Shown: piece after piece, positions 25,748-34,770 of the stretch
Numbering within the stretch: the stretch's first letter is position 1
Layout of the letters: each line of letters begins with the position of its first letter
From: Bacteroidota bacterium
GTDB taxonomy: Bacteria > Bacteroidota > Bacteroidia > Flavobacteriales > Weeksellaceae
Direction: 5' to 3'
DNA: 64,000 nucleotides
NCBI GenBank assembly: GCA_023393915.1
Contig: JAEXBS010000043.1
Location: 124,001 to 188,000 of the forward strand
Made by a program: the position numbers and the translations under genes
Notes under the pieces: generated by a model
The model's input: only the letters and a program-made list of their open reading frames with translations
The model's database searches: none
Told to the model about the DNA's origin: nothing

Positions 25748-27775
25748 ATGTCAAAACGAAAAATGATTACAGCGGCCCTTCCGTATGCGAATGGCCCTTT
25801 ACATATCGGACACCTGGCTGGAGTTTACATTCCATCAGATGTCTATGCTCGCTTTCAACGAAACATGGGAAGAGATGTCGCCTTTATCGGTGGTAGTGAT
25901 GAGCACGGGATCCCTATTACCATACGAGCGAGAAAAGAAGGTGTAACGCCTCAAAATATCGTCGATCTATACCATGAGCAAATCAAATCTTCTCTAGAAG
26001 GTTTAGGAATTTCTTTTGATTATTATTCACGTACTACCTCTCAAGATCATTATAAGGTAAGCCAAGATTTTTTCACGAGTCTGTACGAAACGGGAAAATT
26101 CACCGAAGAAGTAAGTCAGCAGTATTACGATGAAAAGGCGGGTGAGTTCTTGGCGGATCGATACATTACTGGTACTTGCCCTAATTGTAAGCAAGAAGGA
26201 GCGTACGGTGATCAATGTGAAAAATGCGGATCTACCCTATCTCCTCAGGAATTAATTGATCCTAAATCAATGCTCAGCGGAAATGTTCCTATTTTAAAAG
26301 AAACGAAGAACTGGTACTTACCGCTAGAGCAATACGAATCGTTTTTATCCGATTGGATTCTTAAAGGGCACAAAGACGATTGGAAGCCCAATGTTTACGG
26401 GCAAGTAAAATCTTGGATAGACTCCGGTCTAAGAGCTAGAGCCATGACCAGAGACCTGGATTGGGGAGTTCCGGTTCCACTCAAAGACGCAGAAGGCAAA
26501 GTCCTTTATGTATGGTTTGATGCCCCTATCGGATACATTTCCTTTACTCAGCAATGGGCAAAAGAAAACGGAAAGGATTGGAAAGATTATTGGCAGAGTG
26601 AAGATTCGGATCTCATCCATTTTATTGGAAAGGACAATATTGTTTTTCACTGCATCATTTTCCCTTCTATGCTTAAAGCCCATGGAGATTACAATCTACC
26701 TACAAACGTTCCTGCATTTGAATTCTTAAATCTTGAAAACGATAAAATCTCTACCTCGAGAAACTGGGCGGTGTGGGCACATGAATACTTAGTGGATTTT
26801 AAGGGACAGCAAGATGCGCTCCGTTATGCTCTTATTTCTTCTGCACCTGAAACGAAAGACAATAACTTCACTTGGAAAGAATTCCAAACCAAGAACAATT
26901 CAGAATTAGTAGGAATCTTCGGGAATTTCATTAATCGCGTAACGGTTTTAATTCATAAATATTATGAAGGTAAAATTCCTTCCGCTCCACTTACTAATGA
27001 AGCAGTAGAAGAGATTCAAAAAGCTAAAAATGAAATCTCCAACTACTTAGAAAACTTCGAATTTAGAAACGCGCTCACTAGCCTAATGAATTTGGCTCGC
27101 TTCGGAAACCAATACCTCCAAAGCCGTGAACCTTGGAAAACGATCAAAGATTCACCGGAAGCCACTGAGGAAACCTTGAGGGTTTCAAGTGAAATAGCAG
27201 CAGCACTAGCGCTATTATCTGAACCTTTCCTGCCCTTTACATCGGAAAAATTAATAAAGCAGTTCCAATTACCTTCCAATAGTTGGGAACAATTCAACGG
27301 AGCTTTACTTTCTCCAGGACATGCCATCAATGAGCCGGAACTACTTTTCTCAAGAATTGAAGATGAGGCCATTGAAAAGCAAATGGAAAAACTAAGCAAA
27401 ACAAAAGAGAACAATCTCAAAACCAACCCTAAAGCTAGCCCTATGAAAGAGGAAATCACCTATGATGACTTTGTGAAAATGGACATTAGAACCGCAACAA
27501 TTCTTGAAGCCGAGAAAGTAGAAAAAGCGGACAAACTATTGAAATTCAAAGTAGATACTGGCGTAGATATTCGTACAGTTGTATCCGGTATTGCAGAAAG
27601 CTTTACTCCCGAAGAATGTGTTGGTAAACAAGTCAGTATCCTTTTAAACCTTCAACCTAGAAAAATCAGAGGCATTGAAAGTCAAGGTATGCTACTATTA
27701 ACCCAAAAGCCAGACGGAAAATTAGCTTTCCTTTCTCCTGAACAAACCGTAGAGAACGGAATGGAAATTAGCTAG
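25748..27775 (+). CDS. metG: Methionine-tRNA ligase with C-terminal tRNA-binding domain
   Basis: Charges tRNA-Met with methionine. The 675-residue protein has the HIGH motif (HIGHLAG, about 21-24) and a zinc-knuckle insertion with two CxxC pairs (TCPNCK and QCEKCGS, about 144-162). The KMSKS loop reads DKISTSRNW (about 335), a variant seen in this class. An anticodon-binding helical domain follows (about 390-545). A Lys/Glu-rich linker then leads to a Trbp111/EMAP-II-like OB fold (about 570-675: DFVKMDIRTATI, LQPRKIRGIESQGML). It has its own promoter and terminator, so it is a single-gene unit divergent from the sus locus. Confidence 0.97.
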   Translation: MSKRKMITAALPYANGPLHIGHLAGVYIPSDVYARFQRNMGRDVAFIGGSDEHGIPITIRARKEGVTPQNIVDLYHEQIKSSLEGLGISFDYYSRTTSQDHYKVSQDFFTSLYETGKFTEEVSQQYYDEKAGEFLADRYITGTCPNCKQEGAYGDQCEKCGSTLSPQELIDPKSMLSGNVPILKETKNWYLPLEQYESFLSDWILKGHKDDWKPNVYGQVKSWIDSGLRARAMTRDLDWGVPVPLKDAEGKVLYVWFDAPIGYISFTQQWAKENGKDWKDYWQSEDSDLIHFIGKDNIVFHCIIFPSMLKAHGDYNLPTNVPAFEFLNLENDKISTSRNWAVWAHEYLVDFKGQQDALRYALISSAPETKDNNFTWKEFQTKNNSELVGIFGNFINRVTVLIHKYYEGKIPSAPLTNEAVEEIQKAKNEISNYLENFEFRNALTSLMNLARFGNQYLQSREPWKTIKDSPEATEETLRVSSEIAAALALLSEPFLPFTSEKLIKQFQLPSNSWEQFNGALLSPGHAINEPELLFSRIEDEAIEKQMEKLSKTKENNLKTNPKASPMKEEITYDDFVKMDIRTATILEAEKVEKADKLLKFKVDTGVDIRTVVSGIAESFTPEECVGKQVSILLNLQPRKIRGIESQGMLLLTQKPDGKLAFLSPEQTVENGMEIS

Positions 27776-27800
27776 CTTCTTTATTTACTTTGCATAAACT

Positions 27801-27837
27801 AAAAAATCCATGATTTTTAAATTCATGGATTTTTTAG
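27801..27837 (+). terminator. Intrinsic terminator after metG
   Basis: A perfect 13-bp stem, AAAAAATCCATGA (27801-27813) with TCATGGATTTTTT (27823-27835), lies 25 bases after the stop. Its A/T flanks would let it work in both directions. Confidence 0.85.
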
Positions 27838-27895
27838 TGTTCTTACCTATATTTTTATACTTTTGTGTACATATACACATTAAAAAAATAAGCTT

Positions 27896-28273
27896 ATGGG
27901 ATTTATTAAAGAATTTAAAGAATTCGCCTTCAAAGGAAATGTAATCGATTTAGCAGTCGGTGTGATCATTGGTGCTGCATTCGGTAAGATCGTATCTTCC
28001 TTAGTAGAAGACGTGATTACTCCACTACTACTTAATCCTGCATTACAAGCAGCGGGAGCTGAAGACATTGCAAAATTAAGTTGGAACGGTGTGATGTATG
28101 GAAATTTCCTTTCTGCTGTGATTAGTTTCTTATGTATCGCCATGGTATTGTTCTGGTTGATTAAGGCTGCCAACAAATTAACCAAGCCAACTCCAGAAGA
28201 AGAGGCACCTGCAGGTCCGACCCAAGAGGAACTTCTAGCAGAAATCAGAGATCTACTTAAAAATAAGGCCTAG
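27896..28273 (+). CDS. mscL: Large-conductance mechanosensitive channel
   Basis: A homopentameric inner-membrane channel that opens on hypo-osmotic shock. The 125-residue protein has the amphipathic N-terminus GFIKEFKEFAFKGNVIDLAVGV, the glycine-rich TM1 (about 18-45), a periplasmic loop, TM2 (about 72-97) and the cytoplasmic bundle EELLAEIRDLLKNK. Length is slightly below the 136 of E. coli but complete. A TACTTTTG -7-like element (27858-27865) lies 31 bases before the start. Confidence 0.96.
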   Translation: MGFIKEFKEFAFKGNVIDLAVGVIIGAAFGKIVSSLVEDVITPLLLNPALQAAGAEDIAKLSWNGVMYGNFLSAVISFLCIAMVLFWLIKAANKLTKPTPEEEAPAGPTQEELLAEIRDLLKNKA

Positions 28274-28346
28274 TAGAAAAACCTTTAGGCACTTTACTTA
28301 GGTTTTTCAGATTCCAGCAACTGCTTTTTAAGCGCGCTAGAATCGA

Positions 28347-28404
28347 GCAAAAAAAAAGCTCCTTGTGCAAGGCAATTATTGGCCTATTCACAAGGAGTTT
28401 TTAT
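28347..28404. terminator. Bidirectional terminator between mscL and serA
   Basis: CTCCTTGTG (28359-28367) pairs with CACAAGGAG (28389-28397); inside it AGGC pairs with GCCT. An A-run on the left and a T-run on the right give T-tracts in both directions for these convergent genes. Confidence 0.85.
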
Positions 28405-28479
28405 TTGGTCTACCTGGGCCAAGTAAGCTATCGTATCTAAAAGGATATCAATATGCTTACGATGAATCCAACTAAAAAT

Positions 28480-29442
28480 CTATCCTTCGCTTTGAAAAAT
28501 ACTTCCGATCTGCTCGGCAAGTGATATTCCAATTCGATCCTGCGCTTCTAAAGTCGAAGCTCCCGTATGAGGAGTAAGAGAAATTTTCGGATGCGTTAAG
28601 ATGGCCTGAGAAGGTGTGGGTTCATTTTCAAAAACATCTAAACCTGCAAACAGAACTTTCCCAGAATCTAAAGCTTTAATCAATGCCATCTCATCAATAA
28701 TTCCGCCTCGAGAGCAATTGATAATTGCAACACCATCTTTCATTCTTTCAAGTTCTGGAGTACTGATTAAATAACCGTTCTTTTGTGAAGGCACATGGAA
28801 GGTTATAAAATCGGAATGCCGCAAAACGTCCTCTAAGGGCTCAGTTTCAATATCAACGTTGATGAATTGATTGTTATAAAATTTCACTTTGATGGAAGCT
28901 CTTCCGACATTATTATCCGCCGCAACTACTCGCATTCCCATACCTAGAGCAATTTTAGCAACTTCTTGCCCAATTCTTCCCATTCCGATAATACCTATGG
29001 TTTTACCTCGAAGTTCGATTCCTTTGGAATAACTCTTCTTTAACTGTGCAAATTGAGTTGCTCCGACTAAAGGCATCTGTCTATTACTATCTTCTAAAAA
29101 TCTTGCACCTGTAAATAAGTGTGCAAAAACCAATTCTGCTACAGAAGCAGATGAGGCAGCAGGTGTATTGAGAACATGTATATTTTTTGATCTAGCATAG
29201 TCTACATCAATATTATCCATTCCTACTCCTCCCCTTCCAATAATCTCAAGCTCAGGACACTGATCAATCAGTTCTTTTCTTACTTTGGTAGCACTTCTAA
29301 CTAGAAGTACTTTGATGTGGTTTTGATTGATAAAATCTGCTAATTTTTCTTGGGCTACATTTTGAGTAATCACTTCAAACCCTTTCTGTTGTAAAGCTTC
29401 AATTCCTGAGGGATCTAGGCCATCGTTTGCTAAAATCTTCAT
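28480..29442 (-). CDS. serA: D-3-phosphoglycerate dehydrogenase (short type)
   Basis: First step of serine synthesis: 3-phosphoglycerate to 3-phosphohydroxypyruvate with NAD. The 320-residue protein is the short form without an ACT domain, common in Bacteroidota. Substrate-binding RGGVGMDNIDVDYA, the NAD-binding GKTIGIIGMGRIGQEVA, the catalytic Arg in NCSRGG, the Glu in VFENEP and the His in TPHTGAST are all present. It follows the mini-HAD gene by eight bases. Other members of the 2-hydroxyacid dehydrogenase family cannot be wholly excluded, but the motifs fit SerA best. Confidence 0.9.
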   Translation of the reverse strand: MKILANDGLDPSGIEALQQKGFEVITQNVAQEKLADFINQNHIKVLLVRSATKVRKELIDQCPELEIIGRGGVGMDNIDVDYARSKNIHVLNTPAASSASVAELVFAHLFTGARFLEDSNRQMPLVGATQFAQLKKSYSKGIELRGKTIGIIGMGRIGQEVAKIALGMGMRVVAADNNVGRASIKVKFYNNQFINVDIETEPLEDVLRHSDFITFHVPSQKNGYLISTPELERMKDGVAIINCSRGGIIDEMALIKALDSGKVLFAGLDVFENEPTPSQAILTHPKISLTPHTGASTLEAQDRIGISLAEQIGSIFQSEG

Positions 29443-29450
29443 TAAAATTC

Positions 29451-29852
29451 CTAATCGTTAAATACTTGAATTACCACCTCTTTTTCGACAAAATCGGTGA
29501 ATTTTCCCTGGTACTGAGTCGCTCTTACGATATGATTATCGATCCAGTGGTAATTGCCTCCTCGAGGCTTACCACATAAAATGCTGTGGTATTTAAAACC
29601 GTGCTTATCCAGCCACTGCCTTGTGATTTCTTTCTGATCTTCAGTTCTTGAAGTAAAGAAACAAATCTGATGTCCCTCTTCGTACCATTTGTTTATTATT
29701 TCTAGAGCATCAGGGAAAGGCTCACAGGTAAGCATCCTTTCCGGCTCTTCGTTTGGGATATCATCTGTAATGGTTCCATCAATGTCTATAAGATAATTCT
29801 TAATACCTTCATCTAAGGACGGACTTACGTTTTTTGACAACTGCTGGCTCAT
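29451..29852 (-). CDS. Small HAD-superfamily phosphatase-like protein
   Basis: A 133-residue protein with the HAD motif I LIDIDGTITDD (DxDGT), motif II-like CFFTSRTEDQ, and a later conserved Lys (CGKPRGG). The cap domain is absent. Homologues in Flavobacteriia are often annotated, doubtfully, as phosphoheptose isomerase; the DxD signature argues for a phosphatase-type fold instead. It starts the pair with serA (8-base gap), so it might act on a phosphorylated compound linked to serine synthesis, but it lacks the features of SerB. A TAATTTTG -7-like element lies at 29877-29884 (minus). Confidence 0.75.
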   Translation of the reverse strand: MSQQLSKNVSPSLDEGIKNYLIDIDGTITDDIPNEEPERMLTCEPFPDALEIINKWYEEGHQICFFTSRTEDQKEITRQWLDKHGFKYHSILCGKPRGGNYHWIDNHIVRATQYQGKFTDFVEKEVVIQVFND

Positions 29853-30023
29853 AGTTAAGAGTGGTTTTCAAGCAGGCAAAATTACAAATTCTACATTTAA
29901 TAATGTGAAGCTCTACAATTGTTTACATAATATTCATATTTACTGCATTCTAAATTTTGACAATTCGAGGAAAAAGCACCAAAAAGAGCGTTTTCAAATC
30001 AGAGGGGATTCCACGCAGAATCA

Positions 30024-30054
30024 TTGGGCATCGTGTAAAAAAAGCGTAAATTTG
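30024..30054 (+). promoter_or_regulatory. Bacteroidota-type promoter of idi
   Basis: TTG (30024-30026), 20-base spacer, TAAATTTG (30047-30054). The idi ATG follows seven bases later, so the leader is very short or absent. Confidence 0.7.
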
Positions 30055-30060
30055 TTACGT

Positions 30061-30573
30061 ATGGAAGAACAAGTTGTTTTAGTCACACCCCAGGATGAAG
30101 TTCTTGGACAAATGGGGAAAATGCAAGCCCATCATGAAGGAGTACTGCACCGAGCATTCTCGGTCTTTCTTTTTAATAAAAAGGGAGAAATGCTGCTGCA
30201 AAAAAGAGCCGACTCAAAATACCATTCGCCTGGCGAATGGACCAACGCTTGTTGTTCTCACCCAAGATGGGGAGAAACTTACAAAGAAGCAGCGGAAAGA
30301 AGACTTCAAGAAGAACTTGGCATCTCAACGAATATCACACCTAAATTTCACTTTCTCTATAAAGCAGATGTAGGTGGTAATCTTATAGAACACGAACTTG
30401 ATCATGTATTTGTAGGGGAATACGAAGGAGAATTTAACTTGAACCCTGAAGAAGTTAGTGAAATTCGCTACCTCACAATGGAAGACTTAATTAGTGAGCT
30501 AGATCGTAATCCAGAAAAATTCACTCCTTGGTTTAAAATCATTTTGAAAGAATACCAAGACCACCTCGAATAA
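30061..30573 (+). CDS. idi: Isopentenyl-diphosphate delta-isomerase, type 1
   Basis: Interconverts isopentenyl and dimethylallyl diphosphate. The start at 30061 gives 170 residues and sits just after a promoter; a longer frame from 29905 would run through that promoter. The NUDIX box is GETYKEAAERRLQEELG. The catalytic Cys lies in the NACCSHP motif and the later conserved Glu in HELDHVFVGEY, both typical of type 1 enzymes. It precedes gcvT by 20 bases in the same direction and may share its transcript, although the pathways are unrelated. Confidence 0.95.
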   Translation: MEEQVVLVTPQDEVLGQMGKMQAHHEGVLHRAFSVFLFNKKGEMLLQKRADSKYHSPGEWTNACCSHPRWGETYKEAAERRLQEELGISTNITPKFHFLYKADVGGNLIEHELDHVFVGEYEGEFNLNPEEVSEIRYLTMEDLISELDRNPEKFTPWFKIILKEYQDHLE

Positions 30574-30593
30574 TAATTAATTCAACTCTAAAT

Positions 30594-31673
30594 ATGAAAA
30601 GAACACCTTTATATGAAAAGCATGTTGCTCTAGGAGCGAAAATGGTTCCTTTTGCTGGATTCGATATGCCAGTGCAATACTCGGGTCTAAACCAAGAACA
30701 TTTTTGCGTTAGAGAAAACGTAGGATTATTTGACGTATCGCATATGGGTCAATTTTTTGTAGAAGGACCTGAGGCTAAGGATTTACTTCAAAAAGTCACA
30801 ACCAACAATATTGATACATTAGCTACAGGTAAAGCGCAATACACTTGTCTTCCCAACGAAAATGGAGGAATAGTAGACGATTTGATCGTATACAAAATGG
30901 ATGATGAAAAGTATTTTGTAGTCGTTAACGCTTCTAATATTGAGAAAGATTTTGATCATATTAACAAATACAATAACTACAATGCTACGGTAAGAAATGC
31001 GTCCGATGAAATGGCTCTTATCGCGATTCAAGGTCCTAAAGCGCAAGAAACCCTCCAAAAACTTACGGACGTGAATTTAGCAGACCTTCCCTACTACAGT
31101 TTTACAGTAGGCTCATTAGCAGACAAATCCGATGTCATTATCTCAAATACAGGATATACTGGAAGTGGTGGTTACGAAATTTACTTCAAAAACGTAGATG
31201 CCGTAGCGCTGTGGGAGGAATTAACCAAGGCAGGTGAAGAATTCGGTATACTACCTTGCGGTCTTGGTGCGAGAGACACCTTAAGACTAGAAAAAGGTTT
31301 TTGTCTGTACGGAAACGACATTGATGACAGTACTTCTCCGCTAGAAGGTGGACTCGGATGGATCACTAAACTTGGCAAAGGAGATTTCGTTGGAAAAGAA
31401 GCAATCGCCAAAGTAAAGGAAGAAGGAATTACCAAAAAGCTAGTCGGTTTTGAAATGCAAGAAAAAGCGATTCCAAGACACGGATATCTAGTAAAAGATG
31501 AGCAAGGAAATGAAATCGGCACGGTTACTTCTGGAACCATGTCTCCGATGAAAAAAGTTGGAATCGGACTGGCTTATGTTAATAAACCACACTTTGAAAT
31601 AGACGGAACTATTTTTATCGAAATACGCAGTAAACTAGTTCCTGCAAAAATTGTAAAAACTCCTTTCGTTTAA
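30594..31673 (+). CDS. gcvT: Aminomethyltransferase (glycine cleavage system T protein)
   Basis: Transfers the methylene group from the H-protein-bound aminomethyl to tetrahydrofolate. The 359-residue protein starts KRTPLYEKHVALGAKMVPFAGFDMPVQY in typical fashion, with the folate-binding FDVSHMGQ, the catalytic Asp in GLGARDTLRLEKG, and the C-terminal barrel with GTVTSGTMSPMKKVGIGLAYV. Length is normal. No glycine riboswitch was seen upstream, since only 20 bases separate it from idi. A strong terminator follows. Confidence 0.97.
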   Translation: MKRTPLYEKHVALGAKMVPFAGFDMPVQYSGLNQEHFCVRENVGLFDVSHMGQFFVEGPEAKDLLQKVTTNNIDTLATGKAQYTCLPNENGGIVDDLIVYKMDDEKYFVVVNASNIEKDFDHINKYNNYNATVRNASDEMALIAIQGPKAQETLQKLTDVNLADLPYYSFTVGSLADKSDVIISNTGYTGSGGYEIYFKNVDAVALWEELTKAGEEFGILPCGLGARDTLRLEKGFCLYGNDIDDSTSPLEGGLGWITKLGKGDFVGKEAIAKVKEEGITKKLVGFEMQEKAIPRHGYLVKDEQGNEIGTVTSGTMSPMKKVGIGLAYVNKPHFEIDGTIFIEIRSKLVPAKIVKTPFV

Positions 31674-31697
31674 GAACGGATCAACTCTATTTTTAAT

Positions 31698-31731
31698 TCT
31701 AGCTCGGCCTTGGTCGAGCTAGACTTTTTTT
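31698..31731 (+). terminator. Intrinsic terminator after gcvT
   Basis: TCTAGCTCG (31698-31706) pairs with CGAGCTAGA (31715-31723), followed by CTTTTTTT. Confidence 0.88.
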
Positions 31732-31789
31732 AGACAGGTACCACAACAAATTCAATCTTCCTAGCTTAAAGTATAAGATCCTATTAAAG

Positions 31790-31826
31790 AAGCAAAAAAC
31801 CGCCTAGACCCATGGTCCAGACGGCT
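31790..31826 (-). terminator. Intrinsic terminator after hsp20 (minus strand)
   Basis: An imperfect hairpin built on GACC/GGTC, CT/AG and CCG/CGG around CAT. On the minus strand TTTTTTG follows. Confidence 0.65.
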
Positions 31827-31870
31827 TTCTACAATTAATTTAAGTTTAATATGAAAATTGATTAGGTGTC

Positions 31871-32296
31871 TTAGTTAATGGTAATTTGAGTAGACTCAGG
31901 TTCTTTCTCTTTCACTTTTTTAATTTCAACTTTAAGAATACCATTAGTATATTCTGCGGTTAAATCTTCTTTCATTGTTCCTTTCGGAAGCGTGAAATTT
32001 CGTTTAAAGGATGTAAAAGTAAATTCTCTACGAGAGTACTTCTTTTCCTGCTTATCGTCTGAATCTACATTAGTAGATGTTTCAGCAGAAATCAGCAAGT
32101 TGTTCTCTTTAAGTTCAATCTTAAAGTCTTCTTTCGTTAGCCCAGGAGCTGCAAGTTCGATTTCATAAGAATCTTTCGCCTCTAGGATATTAACAGAAGG
32201 TACTTGCTCTCTTTGAGAATGAGATTTTTGAGTTTCAAACCAGTCTTTGGTTAAAAAATCATCGAATAAAAAATTTCTTCTAATTACGTTTGACAT
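31871..32296 (-). CDS. Small heat-shock protein, Hsp20/alpha-crystallin family
   Basis: A 141-residue ATP-independent chaperone that binds unfolding proteins. The alpha-crystallin domain spans about 35-130: PSVNILEAKDSYEIELAAPGL at its start, KKYSRREFTFTSFKRNFTLP in the middle and the A-x-x-NGIL motif (YTNGILKVEIKK). The C-terminal IxI-like motif is QITIN. Two starts are possible, 32308 and 32296; the second is chosen because MSNVIRRN resembles the family start more. It stands alone with its own terminator. No CIRCE-type repeat was seen upstream. Confidence 0.93.
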   Translation of the reverse strand: MSNVIRRNFLFDDFLTKDWFETQKSHSQREQVPSVNILEAKDSYEIELAAPGLTKEDFKIELKENNLLISAETSTNVDSDDKQEKKYSRREFTFTSFKRNFTLPKGTMKEDLTAEYTNGILKVEIKKVKEKEPESTQITIN

Positions 32297-32471
32297 TTTA
32301 TTTTGCATTTTTGGTTAATTCTATTTGCTTACCTAATTCACAAAATAAATGCCTTTCGCATTTTAGAGTCAAATTCGCAAAGAATCAAACGTTTTTATGC
32401 CATTATGACACTTTTCAGCTTTAAACCCACTAAAACAAAAGCCATTTTGTCTCTTTTACGCAACTATAAGA

Positions 32472-32837
32472 TTATTTCTTTTCCGTCTCTACCCCAAAAA
32501 ATCCATTTAAGCGCTCAAGATTTTGTTTATCAGAGCCAATAAAGATTTCTTTGTCTGTTAGAAACACAGGACGCTTTAAGAAACTATAATGATCCAGCAG
32601 TAATGCTTTAAAATCCGATTCTTTTAGCTCTTTTATATTTAGACCTCGCTGACGAATTTGAGTTGATTTACGGCTAAAAAGCGCCTCGTAGCTTCCAGCA
32701 AGTTGAAACATCTGCTCAACCTCCTCACTAGTGATCGGTTCGGACTTAATTTCTCTTAACTTCCAGTCCTCCAAAGGAAGTGGAGTCATGATTTTCTTGT
32801 TCGTCCCACATGTTTTTAAATAGTAAACTGTCTTCAT
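32472..32837 (-). CDS. ArsC/Spx-type thioredoxin-fold protein
   Basis: A 121-residue protein of the arsenate reductase/Spx/YffB superfamily. The N-terminal KTVYYLKTCGTNKKIM carries one Cys in a CxTxK context rather than the CxxC of redox Spx proteins, and FLKRPVFLTDKEIFIG is the conserved Lys-Arg-Pro segment. No arsenic genes lie nearby, so arsenate reduction is doubtful and a general or regulatory redox role is possible. A TATTTTTG -7-like element lies just upstream (32842-32849, minus). Confidence 0.85.
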   Translation of the reverse strand: MKTVYYLKTCGTNKKIMTPLPLEDWKLREIKSEPITSEEVEQMFQLAGSYEALFSRKSTQIRQRGLNIKELKESDFKALLLDHYSFLKRPVFLTDKEIFIGSDKQNLERLNGFFGVETEKK

Positions 32838-32916
32838 AAAGCAAAAATAGGAAAGAATAGAAGTAGCTCCTAGTTTTTCTGATTCAATTAATCAAACAGG
32901 GCAATTGCATTTCACC

Positions 32917-32952
32917 AAAAAAAAGCAACTTCCTAAAAAAGAAAGTTGCTTT
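32917..32952 (-). terminator. Intrinsic terminator after rny (minus strand)
   Basis: AAAGCAACTT (32922-32931) pairs with AAGTTGCTTT (32943-32952); a T-run of about eight follows on the minus strand. Confidence 0.88.
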
Positions 32953-32976
32953 AATAATCTTGAATTAATAATTCAC

Positions 32977-34548
32977 TTATCGAGCAATATTCACTGCTCT
33001 TGTTTCCCTGATAACAGTTACTTTTACCTGTCCTGGGTAGGTAAGTTCATTTTGAATCTTTTCAGATATATCGTAAGATAATTGAGCTGCTACTTCATCG
33101 TTCACTTTTCCACTCTCTACCATTACTCTAAGTTCACGACCTGCTTGAATTGCATACGCACTGGATACTCCATCAAAGCTAAGTGCAGCAGATTCTAAAT
33201 CTTTCAATCTTTGGATATAAGATTCTAGCACTTGACGACGAGCTCCAGGTCTTGCTCCTGAAATCGCATCGGCAACTTGGATGATTGGTGAAAGAAGAGA
33301 AGTCATCTCAATTTCATCGTGGTGCGCTCCAATCGCATTAATCACCTCTGGATTCTCACCGAATTTCTCTGCCCACTGCATACCTAAAAGCGCGTGTGGA
33401 AGTTCGGATTCTTGTTCTGGTACTTTTCCTATATCGTGAAGAAGTCCTGCGCGTTTTGCAAGCTTCACATTCAGTCCTAATTCTGCGGCCATTGTAGCAG
33501 CGATATTGGCTACTTCTCTAGAGTGCTGAAGCAGGTTTTGCCCATAGGAAGAACGGTATTTCATACGTCCCACAATTTTCACTAGTTCCGGATGAAGTCC
33601 ATGAATTCCTAGATCAATAATGGTACGTTTCCCTATTTCAATAATCTCTTCTTCTATTTGCTTTTTCGTTTTCTCTACTACCTCTTCAATACGAGCCGGA
33701 TGAATTCTTCCGTCGGTTACTAATCGGTGCAAAGAAAGCTTTGCTACTTCTCTTCTTACTGGATCAAAGCAAGAAAGTAAGATTGCCTCTGGAGTATCAT
33801 CTACTATAATCTCCACACCAGTAGCCGCTTCAAGAGCACGGATATTTCTTCCTTCTCTACCAATGATACGACCTTTGATTTCATCAGATTCAATATTGAA
33901 TACCGATACTGAGTTTTCGATGGCTTGTTCCGTACCTATTCTTTGGATGGTCTGAATTACAATTTTCTTAGCTTCATTCTTCGCATTTAATTGCGCCTCC
34001 TCCATGATATTTTGAACATGAGCCTGGGCTTTGGTTTTGGCCTCCGACTTCATCGCTTCGACTAGCTCTAATTTCGCTTCCTCAGCACTGTACCCTGATA
34101 ACTTTTCAAGAATTTCAACTTTTCTTGCTGTAATCTGATCGAGTTCCGTTTGCTTGCGTTCTAAAATCTCTGTCTTTTTAGCGTAATCGCCAATCTGACG
34201 ATCCAGATCTTTTTCTAATTTACCTGTTCGAGATAAATCATCGTTGAGCTTGTGTTCTTTGTCCTTAATTCTTTTTTCAGCATCCTGCATTTTTTTCTCC
34301 CGGGATTGAATTTCCTGGTCGTGCTGACTTTTAAGTTCTAAAAATTTCTCTTTTGCTTGAAGTTGTTTCTCTTTTTTAATTGATTCGGCTTGTACTTTCG
34401 TTTTCTCCAGAAGATTTTCTGCATTTTTCCTCGCATCTTCAATAATAAATTTAGCCTTGGAGTTTAAGGAACTCTTAGAAAAGAGCATTCCTACAACCGC
34501 CCCGACCAGGAGACAAACCAAACCAATTACGATAGTAAGTATGTCCAT
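32977..34548 (-). CDS. rny: Ribonuclease Y
   Basis: Membrane-anchored endoribonuclease that starts mRNA decay. The start at 34548 gives MDILTIVIGLVCLLVGAVVG, the expected N-terminal membrane anchor, and 523 residues; an upstream extension would run into the 6S RNA. After the anchor comes a long coiled coil (about 30-190, rich in Lys/Glu), a KH domain (about 210-270: IKGRIIGREGRNIRALEAATG), and the HD domain with RAGLLHDIGKVPEQE and the later metal residues around AIGAHHDE. Length matches the family. It follows the 6S RNA gene and is ended by a clear terminator. Confidence 0.97.
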   Translation of the reverse strand: MDILTIVIGLVCLLVGAVVGMLFSKSSLNSKAKFIIEDARKNAENLLEKTKVQAESIKKEKQLQAKEKFLELKSQHDQEIQSREKKMQDAEKRIKDKEHKLNDDLSRTGKLEKDLDRQIGDYAKKTEILERKQTELDQITARKVEILEKLSGYSAEEAKLELVEAMKSEAKTKAQAHVQNIMEEAQLNAKNEAKKIVIQTIQRIGTEQAIENSVSVFNIESDEIKGRIIGREGRNIRALEAATGVEIIVDDTPEAILLSCFDPVRREVAKLSLHRLVTDGRIHPARIEEVVEKTKKQIEEEIIEIGKRTIIDLGIHGLHPELVKIVGRMKYRSSYGQNLLQHSREVANIAATMAAELGLNVKLAKRAGLLHDIGKVPEQESELPHALLGMQWAEKFGENPEVINAIGAHHDEIEMTSLLSPIIQVADAISGARPGARRQVLESYIQRLKDLESAALSFDGVSSAYAIQAGRELRVMVESGKVNDEVAAQLSYDISEKIQNELTYPGQVKVTVIRETRAVNIAR

Positions 34549-34576
34549 AGTATATTTAATTATAATGTTCTTAAAT

Positions 34577-34755
34577 AAAAAAAACCTACAACAGTTCACG
34601 ATTGAGAGTAAACTCCTAATCAACACGATTTGGACTGATTTCTACGGTCTGTAATCCGCGATTAAAGCGGCACGCCATTCCGTAAACTTTTGCCCGGTAA
34701 TTGTTTAGCGTTGAGTTTACCTTAAATGTGTTAGAACTATTGTAGGCAGTATCTT
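34577..34755 (-). ncRNA. ssrS: 6S RNA (RNA polymerase-binding regulator)
   Basis: Between zapA and rny, a position also known for 6S RNA near zapA in other bacteria, lies a sequence that folds into one long hairpin. The closing stem is 13 bp with one G-U: plus-strand 34734-34746 pairs with 34585-34597. Further in, GTAAACTC pairs with GAGTTTAC, and a large, poorly paired central region follows, as expected for the promoter-like bubble of 6S RNA. A run of eight T on the minus strand directly after the closing stem gives intrinsic termination. Size (about 175 nt) fits. The 5' end is approximate. The call rests on fold and context; no alignment was made. Confidence 0.82.
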
Positions 34756-34770
34756 AACTGAAAAGTAATT

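Noticed and set aside
30574..30593. Glycine riboswitch before gcvT
   Set aside because: Only 20 bases separate idi from gcvT, and no aptamer-like structure is possible there.
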